NCBI GenBank assembly: GCA_002127295.1
Contig: NFUV01000003.1
Coordinates: 62,001 to 126,000, forward strand
Source: Chitinophagaceae bacterium IBVUCB2
GTDB lineage: Bacteria; Bacteroidota; Bacteroidia; Chitinophagales; Chitinophagaceae
Reading direction: 5' to 3'
Length of the DNA: 64,000 nt
The translations under genes and the position numbers were made by a program. Within the stretch, counting starts at the first letter, position 1. Each line of letters begins with the position of its first letter. Positions 44,955 through 54,029 of the stretch are shown in pieces. The notes below the pieces were generated by a model. It ran no database searches. It was given only the letters and a program-made list of their open reading frames with translations, and was not told the origin of the DNA.

Positions 44955-46282
44955 AACTTTGGCAAAAAGACAAAGCCTCTTTAAAAGAAGTAGAAAAATT
45001 TACAGTGGGCAACGACCGTGAAATGGATATGTATCTTGCCGCTTTTGATGTACAAGGCTCCTTAGCACATACCCAAATGCTCGAATCAGTTGGATTGCTC
45101 ACAAAAGATGAGTTAAAGCAATTACAAGCTCAATTAAAAAACATTTACAGTCAAATACAAAAAAGCGAATTCAAATTACAGGATGATGTAGAAGATATTC
45201 ACTCACAAGTCGAATTGCTGCTCACACAAAAACTCGGCGATATTGGCAAAAAAATTCATAGTGCCAGAAGCCGTAACGACCAGGTTTTGGTAGATGTAAA
45301 ATTATTCCTCCGCAATGAATTGGAAGAATTGGTGAATACTATTCAACCTTTCTTCGAACTATTACAATCACAAAGCGAAAAATATAAAACTGATTTACTC
45401 CCGGGCTACACACACCTTCAATTAGCCATGCCTTCTTCTTTCGGACTTTGGTTTGGCGCCTATGCCGAAAGTTTGGTGGATGATGTAGTAACAATAAAAG
45501 CAGCTTATGATGTGGTAAATAAAAACCCATTAGGCTCTGCTGCAGGCTATGGTTCTTCATTTCCAATCAACAGAACTTTGACAACAAAACTGCTGGGCTT
45601 CGATGATCTGAATTATAATGTTGTCTACGCTCAAATGGGAAGAGGAAAAGCCGAACGCATCGTTGCACAATCGCTGGCTAACGTTGCTGATACATTGGCC
45701 CGGTTAAGTATGGATGCTTGTCTATACCTTAATCAAAATTTCGATTTCATCAGTTTCCCTACAGAACTTACAACGGGCAGCAGCATCATGCCGCATAAAA
45801 AAAACCCAGATGTATTCGAACTTATCCGTTCCAAATGCAATCAAATAAAAGCACTGCCGAATGAAATAATGATGATGACAACCAACCTTACTTCTGGTTA
45901 TCACCGGGATCTACAATTACTGAAAGAACATTTATTCCCAGCTTTCAAAACATTAAAAGATTGTATTGAAATGGCAGGGCTAATGCTGTCTAATATTGAA
46001 ATAAAGAAAGGTATACTTGCTGATGAGAAATATAAATACCTGTTCAGTGTGGAAGAAGTAAACAAATTAGTGAACAGCGGAATACCTTTCCGGGATGCAT
46101 ACAAAAAAGTAGGATTAGACATTGAAACAGGAAACTTTACATACGATACTTCAATTGCTCATACGCATGAAGGAAGCATTGGTAATCTGGGTACTGCAGC
46201 AATAAAAAAACAGATGCAAAAAGTAGTAAGTACTTTTCCTTTTGCATCTGTTCAAAAAGCAATTGAGAAATTAGTTTCCTGA
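44951..46282 (+). CDS. argH: Argininosuccinate lyase
   Basis: 443 residues, fumarase/aspartase superfamily. It cleaves argininosuccinate to arginine and fumarate. The superfamily signature GSSIMPHKKNP is at 276-286, His154 in GYTHLQLAMP, and HSARSRNDQ near 103. It is the last gene of the arginine operon. Its stop directly abuts the stop of the convergent M28 peptidase gene, with no terminator between. Confidence 0.95.
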   Translation: MKLWQKDKASLKEVEKFTVGNDREMDMYLAAFDVQGSLAHTQMLESVGLLTKDELKQLQAQLKNIYSQIQKSEFKLQDDVEDIHSQVELLLTQKLGDIGKKIHSARSRNDQVLVDVKLFLRNELEELVNTIQPFFELLQSQSEKYKTDLLPGYTHLQLAMPSSFGLWFGAYAESLVDDVVTIKAAYDVVNKNPLGSAAGYGSSFPINRTLTTKLLGFDDLNYNVVYAQMGRGKAERIVAQSLANVADTLARLSMDACLYLNQNFDFISFPTELTTGSSIMPHKKNPDVFELIRSKCNQIKALPNEIMMMTTNLTSGYHRDLQLLKEHLFPAFKTLKDCIEMAGLMLSNIEIKKGILADEKYKYLFSVEEVNKLVNSGIPFRDAYKKVGLDIETGNFTYDTSIAHTHEGSIGNLGTAAIKKQMQKVVSTFPFASVQKAIEKLVS

Positions 46283-47686
46283 TTACATTCCGTATTTATC
46301 AACCAGGTAGATCAACGCCGCCATATTCACAGCGCCTAAATCCAGTTCTCTTTTATTCACCGCTTCAAACACATCATTGCGGGCATGATGAATATCAAAG
46401 TAGCGTTGAGAATCAGGATTCAATCCGGCAGTTGGAGTTTTAAAAGCTCGGTTCAGCGGTCCAATATCTGCTCCACCACCGCCACGGTTGAATTCTGTGC
46501 ATCCATAAGGAGCTATCAATGGCTTCCAGCTTAAAAATTTTTGAAACTGCTCCTCAGTACCAGTCATGCCAAAACTTCTTGGTGTAAATCCACCTGCATC
46601 ACTCTCCAATGCAAATATGTGCTTCTCTCCTTTCGCTTTGGCTTCATCAGCATATTTATTTCCGCCACGCAAACCATTCTCTTCGTTAGCAAACAATACA
46701 AATCGTATTGTTCTTTTAGGTTGATACCCTAATGCCTTAAAGGCTCTCAATATTTCGATTGTCTGTACACAGCCGGCTCCATCATCATGAGCCCCTTCGC
46801 AATTGTCCCAACTATCTAAATGCCCACCTACTGTAATTATCTCTGCAGGAAATTGAGTACCTTTTAATTCTCCAATAATATTATGTCCAATTGTATCTGG
46901 TAAAAAATGACCATGCGTAAATAGTTCCAGTTCTAACTGAGCAGGCTTAGTTGTTTCTGCCTGCGCATTTATTTCAGTACTTAACCAATCTGCATCCCGT
47001 AAACCTATAGCAACAGCTGGTATTTTTGCATAGTTGCTGTCGTATCGGGTAGCTCCTGTATGAGGGTTATTATCTGTAGCATGACTCATGCTCCTCACAA
47101 TTACCGCCTTTGCACCATACTTAGCTGCCCGACTGGGCCCCTGTCCCCTATATTGGCTGGCATCACGGTAGGCAAGAAAAGTATTAATGTACGTATCATT
47201 GAATTTGTAATTATAAAAAACAATTTTGCCTTTTACTTCATCCTTTCGTTTCTCTAAGTCATCAAAAGATTTTACTTCGATTACTTCGCCTGAAATGCCA
47301 TTTTTTTCGCTTCCGATTGAATTGCCCAGTGCTACTATATCAAGATCTTTTCTTATCCAATCTATAGCACCGCTTGGTTTTTTTTTGAGAGAAGCTCTGT
47401 CCTCTCCGCCCCTAACCCAATGGGGCACCATGCACTCCTGCATATAAGCTTTATCTGCTCCGCTTTCCTGCATTACTTTTAAACCCCAGTGCTCAGACTT
47501 CACCATTCCCTGGGAACCCGCCAGCCTGGCTCCAATTTTTTTGGTAAGATGGCGCAGGTTTTCATACGCCTTTCCGTTTACCAATATTTCATCTGAAATT
47601 CTTTTAATAAAAGCTGAATCTTCTTTTTGTCCAAAAACTACAATCCCAACAATAGAAAGAAATAAAAGCAACGACAATTTTCTCAT
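46283..47686 (-). CDS. Secreted M28-family peptidase with PA insert
   Basis: 467 residues. Signal peptide (1-19), then an M28 zinc aminopeptidase fold with a protease-associated insert (about 110-240, with KGKIVFYNYKFND and AKYGAKAVIVRS). Metal ligands are visible in VGGHLDSWDNCEGAHDDGAGC and LFANEENGLRGG, and the distal His lies in the DIHHARND segment. Likely a periplasmic or secreted aminopeptidase or glutamate carboxypeptidase-like enzyme. No signature decides the substrate. Transcribed toward argH. Confidence 0.9.
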   Translation of the reverse strand: MRKLSLLLFLSIVGIVVFGQKEDSAFIKRISDEILVNGKAYENLRHLTKKIGARLAGSQGMVKSEHWGLKVMQESGADKAYMQECMVPHWVRGGEDRASLKKKPSGAIDWIRKDLDIVALGNSIGSEKNGISGEVIEVKSFDDLEKRKDEVKGKIVFYNYKFNDTYINTFLAYRDASQYRGQGPSRAAKYGAKAVIVRSMSHATDNNPHTGATRYDSNYAKIPAVAIGLRDADWLSTEINAQAETTKPAQLELELFTHGHFLPDTIGHNIIGELKGTQFPAEIITVGGHLDSWDNCEGAHDDGAGCVQTIEILRAFKALGYQPKRTIRFVLFANEENGLRGGNKYADEAKAKGEKHIFALESDAGGFTPRSFGMTGTEEQFQKFLSWKPLIAPYGCTEFNRGGGGADIGPLNRAFKTPTAGLNPDSQRYFDIHHARNDVFEAVNKRELDLGAVNMAALIYLVDKYGM

Positions 47687-47923
47687 AGATTTCCCTTTTG
47701 CTAAAGATAATAGAAAGCTTTTTATCAGCAGGCAAGCCGTAAAAATAAGTATTTGAAATACCCAAATTCCATCATTTTACAAAACTGATTATGACATAAT
47801 AGGCGGCAATAATATAAACCGTCAAAAGCGGTGATCAAAAAATAAGCGCATCAAACATTTAAGATAAATGGTAAACCTTCCTCCCGTAAAACTGTTACCT
47901 TCGGTAGCCAGATTATTAAAATT

Positions 47924-49042
47924 ATGAGGATAGGAATTGTTTGCTACCCAACCTTTGGTGGAAGCGGTGTTTTAGCTACAGAGCTTGGTAAAGCCCTTGC
48001 TCAAAAAGGCCATATGGTTCATTTTATTACTTACCAGCAGCCAGTTCGGCTTAATGGTTTTATTCCTAATATCTTTTACCACGAAGTACAGGTACCCACT
48101 TATCCTCTCTTTGACTATCCTCCATATGAAACTGCACTTGCAAGTACGATGGTAGATGTTATTAAAAATAATAATCTGGACCTGCTACATGTACACTATG
48201 CCATACCGCATGCATCTGCGGCCTATATGGCCAAACAAATTTTAAAGAAAGAAGGAAAGAACATTCCTGTAATCACTACCCTTCACGGCACAGATATAAC
48301 ATTAGTTGGCAGAGATAAAACGTATGCACCGGTAGTTACGTTTTCTATTAATGAGAGTGATGCAATAACCGCAGTATCTCAAAACCTTCGGGATGAAACA
48401 TTCAAACATTTCGATATAAAAAAAGAAATTGAAGTAATTGTAAACTTTGTTGATGTTAGCCGTTTTAGTCGTAAACCTATTGATGCGTTTAAGAAAGTAA
48501 TTGCCCCTAATGGCGAAAGAGTTTTAATGCATGCGTCTAATTTCAGAAAAATAAAAAGAGTGCAGGATGTGGTAAAGATATTTGCTGCAGTTCTTAAGGA
48601 AATGCCTGCTAAACTTTTATTTGTGGGTGATGGTCCTGAACGTTCTACTGCTGAAGATCTGGCAAGAGAATTAGGAGTATGTGATGAAATCCGTTTTGTG
48701 GGCAAGCAGGAACAAATGGAAGATATCTTAGCGATCGCTGATCTATTTTTATTGACCTCCGAATATGAAAGTTTTGGTTTGGCAGCATTGGAAGCGATGG
48801 CAGCGGGAGTTCCGGTAATATCCACTAATGCCGGTGGACTTGGAGAAATAAATATCCAGGGCAAAACAGGTTATATGGCAGATGTAGGTGATATTGAGAC
48901 CATGAGTAAACAGGCTATGTCCATTTTAAAGGATGATGCAACATTAAAAATCTTTAAAGAAAACGCAGCAGCTCATGCAAAAATTTTCGATATCGCTAAT
49001 ATCGTTCCACTGTACGAAAAGCTATATGAAAAGTTTCTATAA
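47924..49042 (+). CDS. bshA: N-acetyl-alpha-D-glucosaminyl L-malate synthase
   Basis: 372 residues, GT4 glycosyltransferase. It joins UDP-GlcNAc to L-malate, the first step of bacillithiol synthesis. The N-terminus MRIGIVCYPTFGGSGVLATELGKALAQKGH and HVHYAIPHASAAYMAKQIL are characteristic. The GT4 donor-binding segment is near FLLTSEYESFGLAALEAMAAGVPVI. Bacillithiol is the low-molecular-weight thiol of many Bacteroidetes. It stands alone and ends in a strong terminator. Confidence 0.95.
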   Translation: MRIGIVCYPTFGGSGVLATELGKALAQKGHMVHFITYQQPVRLNGFIPNIFYHEVQVPTYPLFDYPPYETALASTMVDVIKNNNLDLLHVHYAIPHASAAYMAKQILKKEGKNIPVITTLHGTDITLVGRDKTYAPVVTFSINESDAITAVSQNLRDETFKHFDIKKEIEVIVNFVDVSRFSRKPIDAFKKVIAPNGERVLMHASNFRKIKRVQDVVKIFAAVLKEMPAKLLFVGDGPERSTAEDLARELGVCDEIRFVGKQEQMEDILAIADLFLLTSEYESFGLAALEAMAAGVPVISTNAGGLGEINIQGKTGYMADVGDIETMSKQAMSILKDDATLKIFKENAAAHAKIFDIANIVPLYEKLYEKFL

Positions 49043-49044
49043 AT

Positions 49045-49076
49045 AAAAGGCCATCCGGTGGATGGCCTTTTATTTT
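49045..49076. terminator. Bidirectional terminator after bshA
   Basis: A perfect 12-base stem (49045-49056 with 49060-49071) around a three-base loop, followed by TTTTATTTT. Located between the convergent bshA and EnvC-like genes. Confidence 0.85.
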
Positions 49077-49093
49077 ATCTTCTCGTATATTTT

Positions 49094-50437
49094 TTATCTC
49101 CTCAACCAAGGCGAAGGGTCGATATTGCGGCTCTCGATCATCAAAATAAAATCGATCTGCCCACCACTTCCGTCATCATCTTTACCCGCCCGACCAATAG
49201 ATTGACCTGTTTTAACAACTGTTCCTTTTGTCACACCCACCCCGTTGAGGTTACTATATGTAGTAAAATATTTACCATGTCTTATTGTAACCGCCATTCC
49301 ATCTCCCAGATTATAAACACCTACCACTTCACCATCAAATACTGCTTTTACATTAGCTCCTGGTGAAGATGTGGAAATGGTGATACCAGGGTTATCAAAA
49401 GTGAGCAGTGTATTTTCAATTTTATTATTACCAAAACGCATCGTCACTATTCCATTATCAACCGGCCACGGTAGCTTGGCTTTATTTGCCTGGAAACTGC
49501 TGTTCAATGCCACGTCCTTTGCATTCAGATCAAGATAACTGTCCGGCTTTTTTGTAGGCTCATTCCGTTTAGTAGTAGTCGTTTTTGTAGTGGCAGTCTT
49601 ACTATCATCTGCAGGAGTTGTTGGGTTGGTAGTCTTTTTCACCACTTCCTCTGATTTCTTCTTTGCCTCTATTTCTGCCTTTGCCTTTGCTTCTGCTTTA
49701 GCTTTATCTTCAGCAGCTTTTATTTCCCTCCTCACTATCGCTACAATGGCGTTGTTCAAGTCTTTATCTTTCTTCTTCTTAGTAGCTATTTGTTTTTGAA
49801 AATCTTTTTCTTTTGATTTCAATTGAGAAACCACTGCATCCTTTTCTTTTTTCTGCACCGCTAACTCATTTACCTGTTTCGTTTGGTTAGTCAACGCCAC
49901 ATTTTTTTGAACTTTTCTTCCCTGCTGTTGTTCCTTTCTTTTCGCAATCAAACCTTGTGTTTCAAGAATGGTAGTTACTTGTTTTTCTCTATAGGCCCGG
50001 TAACTTTTTAAATATGCAATTCTTTTAACGGCATCATTAAAACTGCTGGAAGAAAAAATAAAATTGAGATAATCGTAGTTGCTTTTGTTCTTGTAAGCGT
50101 ACACTACTGTTTTTGCGTATTGAGTCTTTAGCGTATCGAGTTGTTTTTGCAAACGGTATATTTCCAGGTTACTCAGGTAAATATCATCATCAATAGATTT
50201 TAGTTCTTTATTGATACTTCCTATAAACTGTTCCTGCAATTGTATTTTTCTGTTTAGCACACTAAGCTGACCTAATGTTTGCTTTTTCTGGCCTTTAATT
50301 TTAGTATAGGCCGCCTCCATTTCTTTTAACTCCCGTTGAAGCTCTTGTCTTTCTTTTTCCAGCTGGGTCTTATCCTGTGCTGATGCAATGCCAGTTAGCC
50401 CTAAAAAAATTGCTGCAATGAATAATAATTTTCGCAT
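49094..50437 (-). CDS. EnvC-like murein hydrolase activator with degenerate M23 domain
   Basis: 447 residues from MRKLLFIAAIFLG; an ATG 25 codons upstream would put non-signal sequence before the signal peptide. Signal peptide (1-20), a long coiled coil (about 25-250), a lysine/threonine-rich linker, then an M23/LytM domain (about 320-447). The usual zinc ligands are gone: the HxGxD position reads NPGITIST, and the HxH position reads TYSNL. EnvC/NlpD proteins with the same loss activate cell-wall amidases rather than cut murein themselves. This is the likely role at the division site or envelope. It lies four to five bases off a frame upstream, just after the DUF4292 gene. Confidence 0.88.
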   Translation of the reverse strand: MRKLLFIAAIFLGLTGIASAQDKTQLEKERQELQRELKEMEAAYTKIKGQKKQTLGQLSVLNRKIQLQEQFIGSINKELKSIDDDIYLSNLEIYRLQKQLDTLKTQYAKTVVYAYKNKSNYDYLNFIFSSSSFNDAVKRIAYLKSYRAYREKQVTTILETQGLIAKRKEQQQGRKVQKNVALTNQTKQVNELAVQKKEKDAVVSQLKSKEKDFQKQIATKKKKDKDLNNAIVAIVRREIKAAEDKAKAEAKAKAEIEAKKKSEEVVKKTTNPTTPADDSKTATTKTTTTKRNEPTKKPDSYLDLNAKDVALNSSFQANKAKLPWPVDNGIVTMRFGNNKIENTLLTFDNPGITISTSSPGANVKAVFDGEVVGVYNLGDGMAVTIRHGKYFTTYSNLNGVGVTKGTVVKTGQSIGRAGKDDDGSGGQIDFILMIESRNIDPSPWLRR

Positions 50438-50516
50438 AGTTAATGGGTTTGTTTTATTAGACATGGGCCGGATAATGGTCTCTATAACGGCAATTTGCAA
50501 AATAAATTTCAAATGC

Positions 50517-51338
50517 TTAGTTCTGCTTGTAATTTTTGGGGATATTAAACGGGAAACTTAACGTTTCATTAAACTCATATTGCTTAAAATCCAGTTTAAT
50601 ATCCAACTTCTTTTTCTCCGAAACATGAATGGTACGCTTAGCAGGGAAGTTAACTCCTTTCTTATTTTCATAATCAGAGTAGGTAAGATAGCAGGTTCTG
50701 TTCCTTAATTCATCCATATCATCCAGCTTGCTGCTTTGTACCAGTTTGTCTGCTTCGCCAATAGTAAAAAGATTTTTGAAAAAACTACCATTACTTAACA
50801 AAGAGATACTAGTTGACGATTTGCTATAAGAAATAATATTTGAGTCAAGGAATACAGGATTGCCAATTATTAGATCCTGTAATGACGATAGTGTGAGTGG
50901 CAATGCAGTTACTTCCTGCAAATAAGAAACACTCCTGGCTGTGTAAATTTTATTCTGCTTATCCAGGAGTTTTACAGAGTCCCTGGTTATTAATGCCCGT
51001 AATCCTTCTATACCTAAAATAGCAGTAATTGATACCCATATTGCACTGTCCTTATGCATTCTTATATGCGCATTGACATCATACTTTTTCCCTTCCGCAT
51101 CTGTATAATCCAGATCTATTTTAGCAGAAAAAGTAGTAAAGTCGATCCGGTTCTTTACAACCTGCATATAATTTTCTTTAATAAAAGCAATTGTATCTTC
51201 AGCAGGACTTGCAGCTGGTGGAATAGCAACAGTGCTGGTACTATCAATTTTGCCTATTGCCGTCTGTATTTTTTTTGTGGATCTGCAGGAAGCAAATATT
51301 GTGATTGACACTACCAGTATTAACAGGGCTCTGATCAT
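50517..51338 (-). CDS. DUF4292 lipoprotein
   Basis: 273 residues. Lipobox FASC (Cys18) after a short hydrophobic start. The body is a LolA/LolB-like half-barrel by pattern (KIDLDYTDAEGKKYDVNAHIRMHKDSAIWVSITAI is close to DUF4292). Such proteins may carry or insert lipids or lipoproteins. The start is nine bases after the dut stop, and the EnvC-like gene begins 79 bases downstream, so dut, DUF4292 and EnvC could share a transcript. Confidence 0.88.
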   Translation of the reverse strand: MIRALLILVVSITIFASCRSTKKIQTAIGKIDSTSTVAIPPAASPAEDTIAFIKENYMQVVKNRIDFTTFSAKIDLDYTDAEGKKYDVNAHIRMHKDSAIWVSITAILGIEGLRALITRDSVKLLDKQNKIYTARSVSYLQEVTALPLTLSSLQDLIIGNPVFLDSNIISYSKSSTSISLLSNGSFFKNLFTIGEADKLVQSSKLDDMDELRNRTCYLTYSDYENKKGVNFPAKRTIHVSEKKKLDIKLDFKQYEFNETLSFPFNIPKNYKQN

Positions 51339-51347
51339 TGATTGTAT

Positions 51348-51791
51348 TTATTGTTTACCGGTGTGTCCAAATCCTCCGGCATTTCTGCTGGTGGTTGCAA
51401 TTTCTTCAACTTGTATCCAGTTACATTTTTCTACGGACTGAATTATCATTTGCGCAATTCTATCACCGGGCTGTATGACTTGCTCTTCCCTGGAAAGGTT
51501 GATTAAAATAATCTTAATTTCTCCTCTGTAATCCGCATCAATAGTACCGGGTGTGTTAAGACAAGTAATCCCCTGCTTAATAGCCAGCCCACTTCGTGGA
51601 CGAATTTGTATTTCATAACCTTCAGGGAGCTCAATAAACAATCCTGTTGGTATTAACACTCTTTCGAGGGGTTGTATCACCTGTGCAGTTGTAAGATCGG
51701 CCCGGATATCCATACCCGAAGAACCACTAGTGACATACTCGGGTAAAGAGTTAGCAGAATGATTAATTATTTTTACGTCGACGTTAGCCAT
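51348..51791 (-). CDS. dut: dUTP diphosphatase
   Basis: 147 residues, trimeric dUTPase. It hydrolyses dUTP to dUMP and pyrophosphate, limiting uracil in DNA. Motifs seen include MDIRADL (I), PRSGLAIKQGI (II), the nucleotide-binding GTIDADYRGEI (III), GDRIAQMII (IV) and the C-terminal RNAGGFGHTG (V). A -7 element lies five bases before the start codon, implying a leaderless or very short leader message. Confidence 0.96.
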   Translation of the reverse strand: MANVDVKIINHSANSLPEYVTSGSSGMDIRADLTTAQVIQPLERVLIPTGLFIELPEGYEIQIRPRSGLAIKQGITCLNTPGTIDADYRGEIKIILINLSREEQVIQPGDRIAQMIIQSVEKCNWIQVEEIATTSRNAGGFGHTGKQ

Positions 51792-51796
51792 TCAGA

Positions 51797-51804
51797 CAAA
51801 GATA
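51797..51804 (-). promoter_or_regulatory. -7 element of dut
   Basis: On this strand the sequence reads TATCTTTG, matching TAnnTTTG exactly, five bases before the dut ATG. Transcription would begin at about the start codon. No clear -33 element. Confidence 0.5.
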
Positions 51805-51843
51805 AGAAGCATCATAAAGGATTAGCAGAAATGCTACAAGTTA

Positions 51844-52329
51844 TTAAGCGTCCGAACGCATCAACAATACCGATGCATAAGCCATTAAACCCTCCTCTCT
51901 TCCTGCAAATCCCATTTTTTCAGTTGTAGTTGCTTTGATAGAAACATCTTTAAGGTTGATTTGTAAAATGTCTGATATTTTTTTCTGCATATCGGCTACA
52001 TACGGTTTTATTTTCGGCATTTCCAGGCAAAGTGTACTGTCAATATTTACAACCTGGTAACCTTCCTTTTTAATAAGCTGAGCTGTTTTCTCCAATAGAA
52101 TTTTGCTATCAATATCCTTATAAACTGAATCGGTATCCGGAAAATGCAGCCCAATATCTCCCAGGCAAACAGCACCAAGCATTGCATCACATATTGCATG
52201 CAATAGCACATCCGCATCGCTATGGCCTAATGCTCCTTTGTAATGTGGAATTTTTATCCCTCCTATCCAAAGGTCACGGCCTTCTACCAATTTATGAAAA
52301 TCAACACCTGAACCTATACGATATGCCAT
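51844..52329 (-). CDS. ispF: 2-C-methyl-D-erythritol 2,4-cyclodiphosphate synthase
   Basis: 161 residues. It forms the cyclic diphosphate of the MEP isoprenoid pathway. Metal-site segments GSGVDFHKLVEG and HSDADVLLHAICDAMLGA are intact, as are LGDIGLHFPDTD and the C-terminal KATTTEKMGFAGREEGLMAYAS. It lies 52 bases before dut, with a separate dut promoter between. Confidence 0.96.
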   Translation of the reverse strand: MAYRIGSGVDFHKLVEGRDLWIGGIKIPHYKGALGHSDADVLLHAICDAMLGAVCLGDIGLHFPDTDSVYKDIDSKILLEKTAQLIKKEGYQVVNIDSTLCLEMPKIKPYVADMQKKISDILQINLKDVSIKATTTEKMGFAGREEGLMAYASVLLMRSDA

Positions 52330-52398
52330 TCAATTATTTTTTTACAAATATCACATAAAGATCATTTCACTTAGCATAAGACATCAAAGTATAAAAAT

Positions 52399-52428
52399 AA
52401 AGCGTCCCGCTTTTAGGCGGGACGCTTT
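52399..52428 (-). terminator. Terminator after porV
   Basis: A perfect 12-base stem (52399-52410 with 52417-52428) and six-base loop. On the minus strand it ends in ATTTTTA, so it stops porV transcription before ispF. Confidence 0.85.
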
Positions 52429-52453
52429 GTATATAAAAGAGATCAACTAATTA

Positions 52454-53614
52454 TTATTTATCTGCTTTCACTTTTTCACCACCATTGCCAAAATCAAACA
52501 ATAGAGAGAAACGTAAAGTGTTTGCAAGAGGACTTTGGTTTACACCAGATCCCTGTGGAATCAAATAAGCAAAATTGAAACCCATCATATTATATTTTAC
52601 GCCTAAGCCAGCAGTAAAATAGCGACGGTCACCTTTTGTTTTATTCTCATAGAAATAACCACCACGTAATGCAAATTGGTTGTTATACCAATATTCTGCA
52701 CCTATAGAGAATTGAAGTTCTTTTAATTCTTCAGACATTCCGTCAGGAGCATCTCCGAAAGATTTGAACCAGCTAGATACTACACCTTTGCTGCGATATG
52801 CATCAAGATCAGCTTGAGTATAAGGATCTGAAGGAGGAGTTGGAACTAACAATTTGTTCAATTCCAAACCAAAAGAAATTTGGTTCTGTGCGTTGAACTT
52901 TTTCGTGTAATTCGTACCAATTCCAAGATTTGCAGGTAAGAAATCTTTGCTATTAGCATTAGGAGAATAAGAAATTTTAGATCCGAGGTTTGAAAGAGTA
53001 GCACCCCAAGACCAACCTTTAGGGCCAGTGTAATACCATCCCAGGTCTGCAGCAACTGCGCTGGCAGCTTCATAAGTTGTGCTACCAACAGTAACACCAC
53101 CACCTGTAAGGTTTGAGCTGATATATTTCAAAGCAATACCGATACCATGCTTTGCATTCAATTTTCTTGAATAACCTACATCGATACCAAATTCACGGGG
53201 GCGGGCACTACCGAAGTCTTGACCAGCACCATCAGTAAATTGGATATTTCCAAGGCTGAAATAACGAAGTGAACCAGAAATAGCCTGGTTTTCATCGAAT
53301 TTAAAATATCCTGCAAGAGAAGCAAGATAAACATCATTTACCAGGTTTTTAAGCCATGGGGTGTAAGTAGCACCAATCCCACCTCTTGATTGGTTAAAGG
53401 CAACTTTACCCATATTCCATAGACTTGAATATTGGTCAGCTGAAGTAGCAACTCCAATCTCACCCATTCCGCCTGAACGGGCATCTGGTGAAATACGTAA
53501 AAAAGGAACGGCAGTGGTAACAACATTGATTGGGTTAACCTGAGCCTTTACGGTTGATGATAAACCACATAAAAGCAGGATTCCGGCAGTTAGTTTTAAA
53601 GCAGTTGGTCTCAT
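52454..53614 (-). CDS. porV: Type IX secretion outer-membrane protein PorV
   Basis: 386 residues. Signal peptide (1-24), then the PorV opening INVVTTAVPFLRISPDARSGGMGEIGVAT and alternating strands of a 14-strand barrel (FadL-like). PorV shuttles cargo and, with PorU, forms the attachment complex that cleaves the C-terminal signal and fixes cargo to the surface. It lies downstream of porU on the same strand, the usual order, but here with a 415-base gap that may contain a terminator, so porV may have its own promoter. It ends in a strong terminator. Confidence 0.95.
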   Translation of the reverse strand: MRPTALKLTAGILLLCGLSSTVKAQVNPINVVTTAVPFLRISPDARSGGMGEIGVATSADQYSSLWNMGKVAFNQSRGGIGATYTPWLKNLVNDVYLASLAGYFKFDENQAISGSLRYFSLGNIQFTDGAGQDFGSARPREFGIDVGYSRKLNAKHGIGIALKYISSNLTGGGVTVGSTTYEAASAVAADLGWYYTGPKGWSWGATLSNLGSKISYSPNANSKDFLPANLGIGTNYTKKFNAQNQISFGLELNKLLVPTPPSDPYTQADLDAYRSKGVVSSWFKSFGDAPDGMSEELKELQFSIGAEYWYNNQFALRGGYFYENKTKGDRRYFTAGLGVKYNMMGFNFAYLIPQGSGVNQSPLANTLRFSLLFDFGNGGEKVKADK

Positions 53615-54029
53615 TAGTTAATGTTTAATATTGGTGTAAATATAGAGCTTTTGGTAAATTGGCAAACTAAAATATTGAATTTTAGCTTAAACCAAAAAAA
53701 TCATGAATTTTTTTTGGAACTTTTTTCGAAAATCGGGCCTTAAAGCCTGATTGGATATTGGTTACTAGTTCAACGATTTGCAAATAAACGACTTTTATTT
53801 TTTTTTATTGCAAAAAATAAAGCTTTTTACTAAAACATCGCTATCAGTTGAATATCTGATTACTAAGCATCGTTGGATTCATCAATTTCTTACTAACTGA
53901 TGCTAAGTAGTCCTTGATTAAATATATCAAATACACTCTGTGCAAAGCCCAAACTAACTAAAATTCTTTATGTTTTCCTGGGAAAATACTGTAGAATTTT
54001 AATTGATTCATCAATATAGGAATATTGCT
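53615..54029. other. AT-rich spacer between porU and porV
   Basis: 415 bases with no credible frame. It holds short inverted repeats, ATCAGTT (53833-53839) with AACTGAT (53895-53901) and AGCATC (53866-53871) with GATGCT (53899-53904), plus the porU terminator-like hairpin at the upstream end. I found no exact TAnnTTTG element for porV on the minus strand, although the spacing suggests one should exist. Confidence 0.5.
53960..54000 (-). terminator. Possible terminator after porU
   Basis: AAAATTCT (53960-53967) pairs with AGAATTTT (53993-54000), with an inner TTTTC/GAAAA stem. AT-rich and interrupted, so weak, but placed right after porU with T-rich sequence following on the minus strand. Confidence 0.4.
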
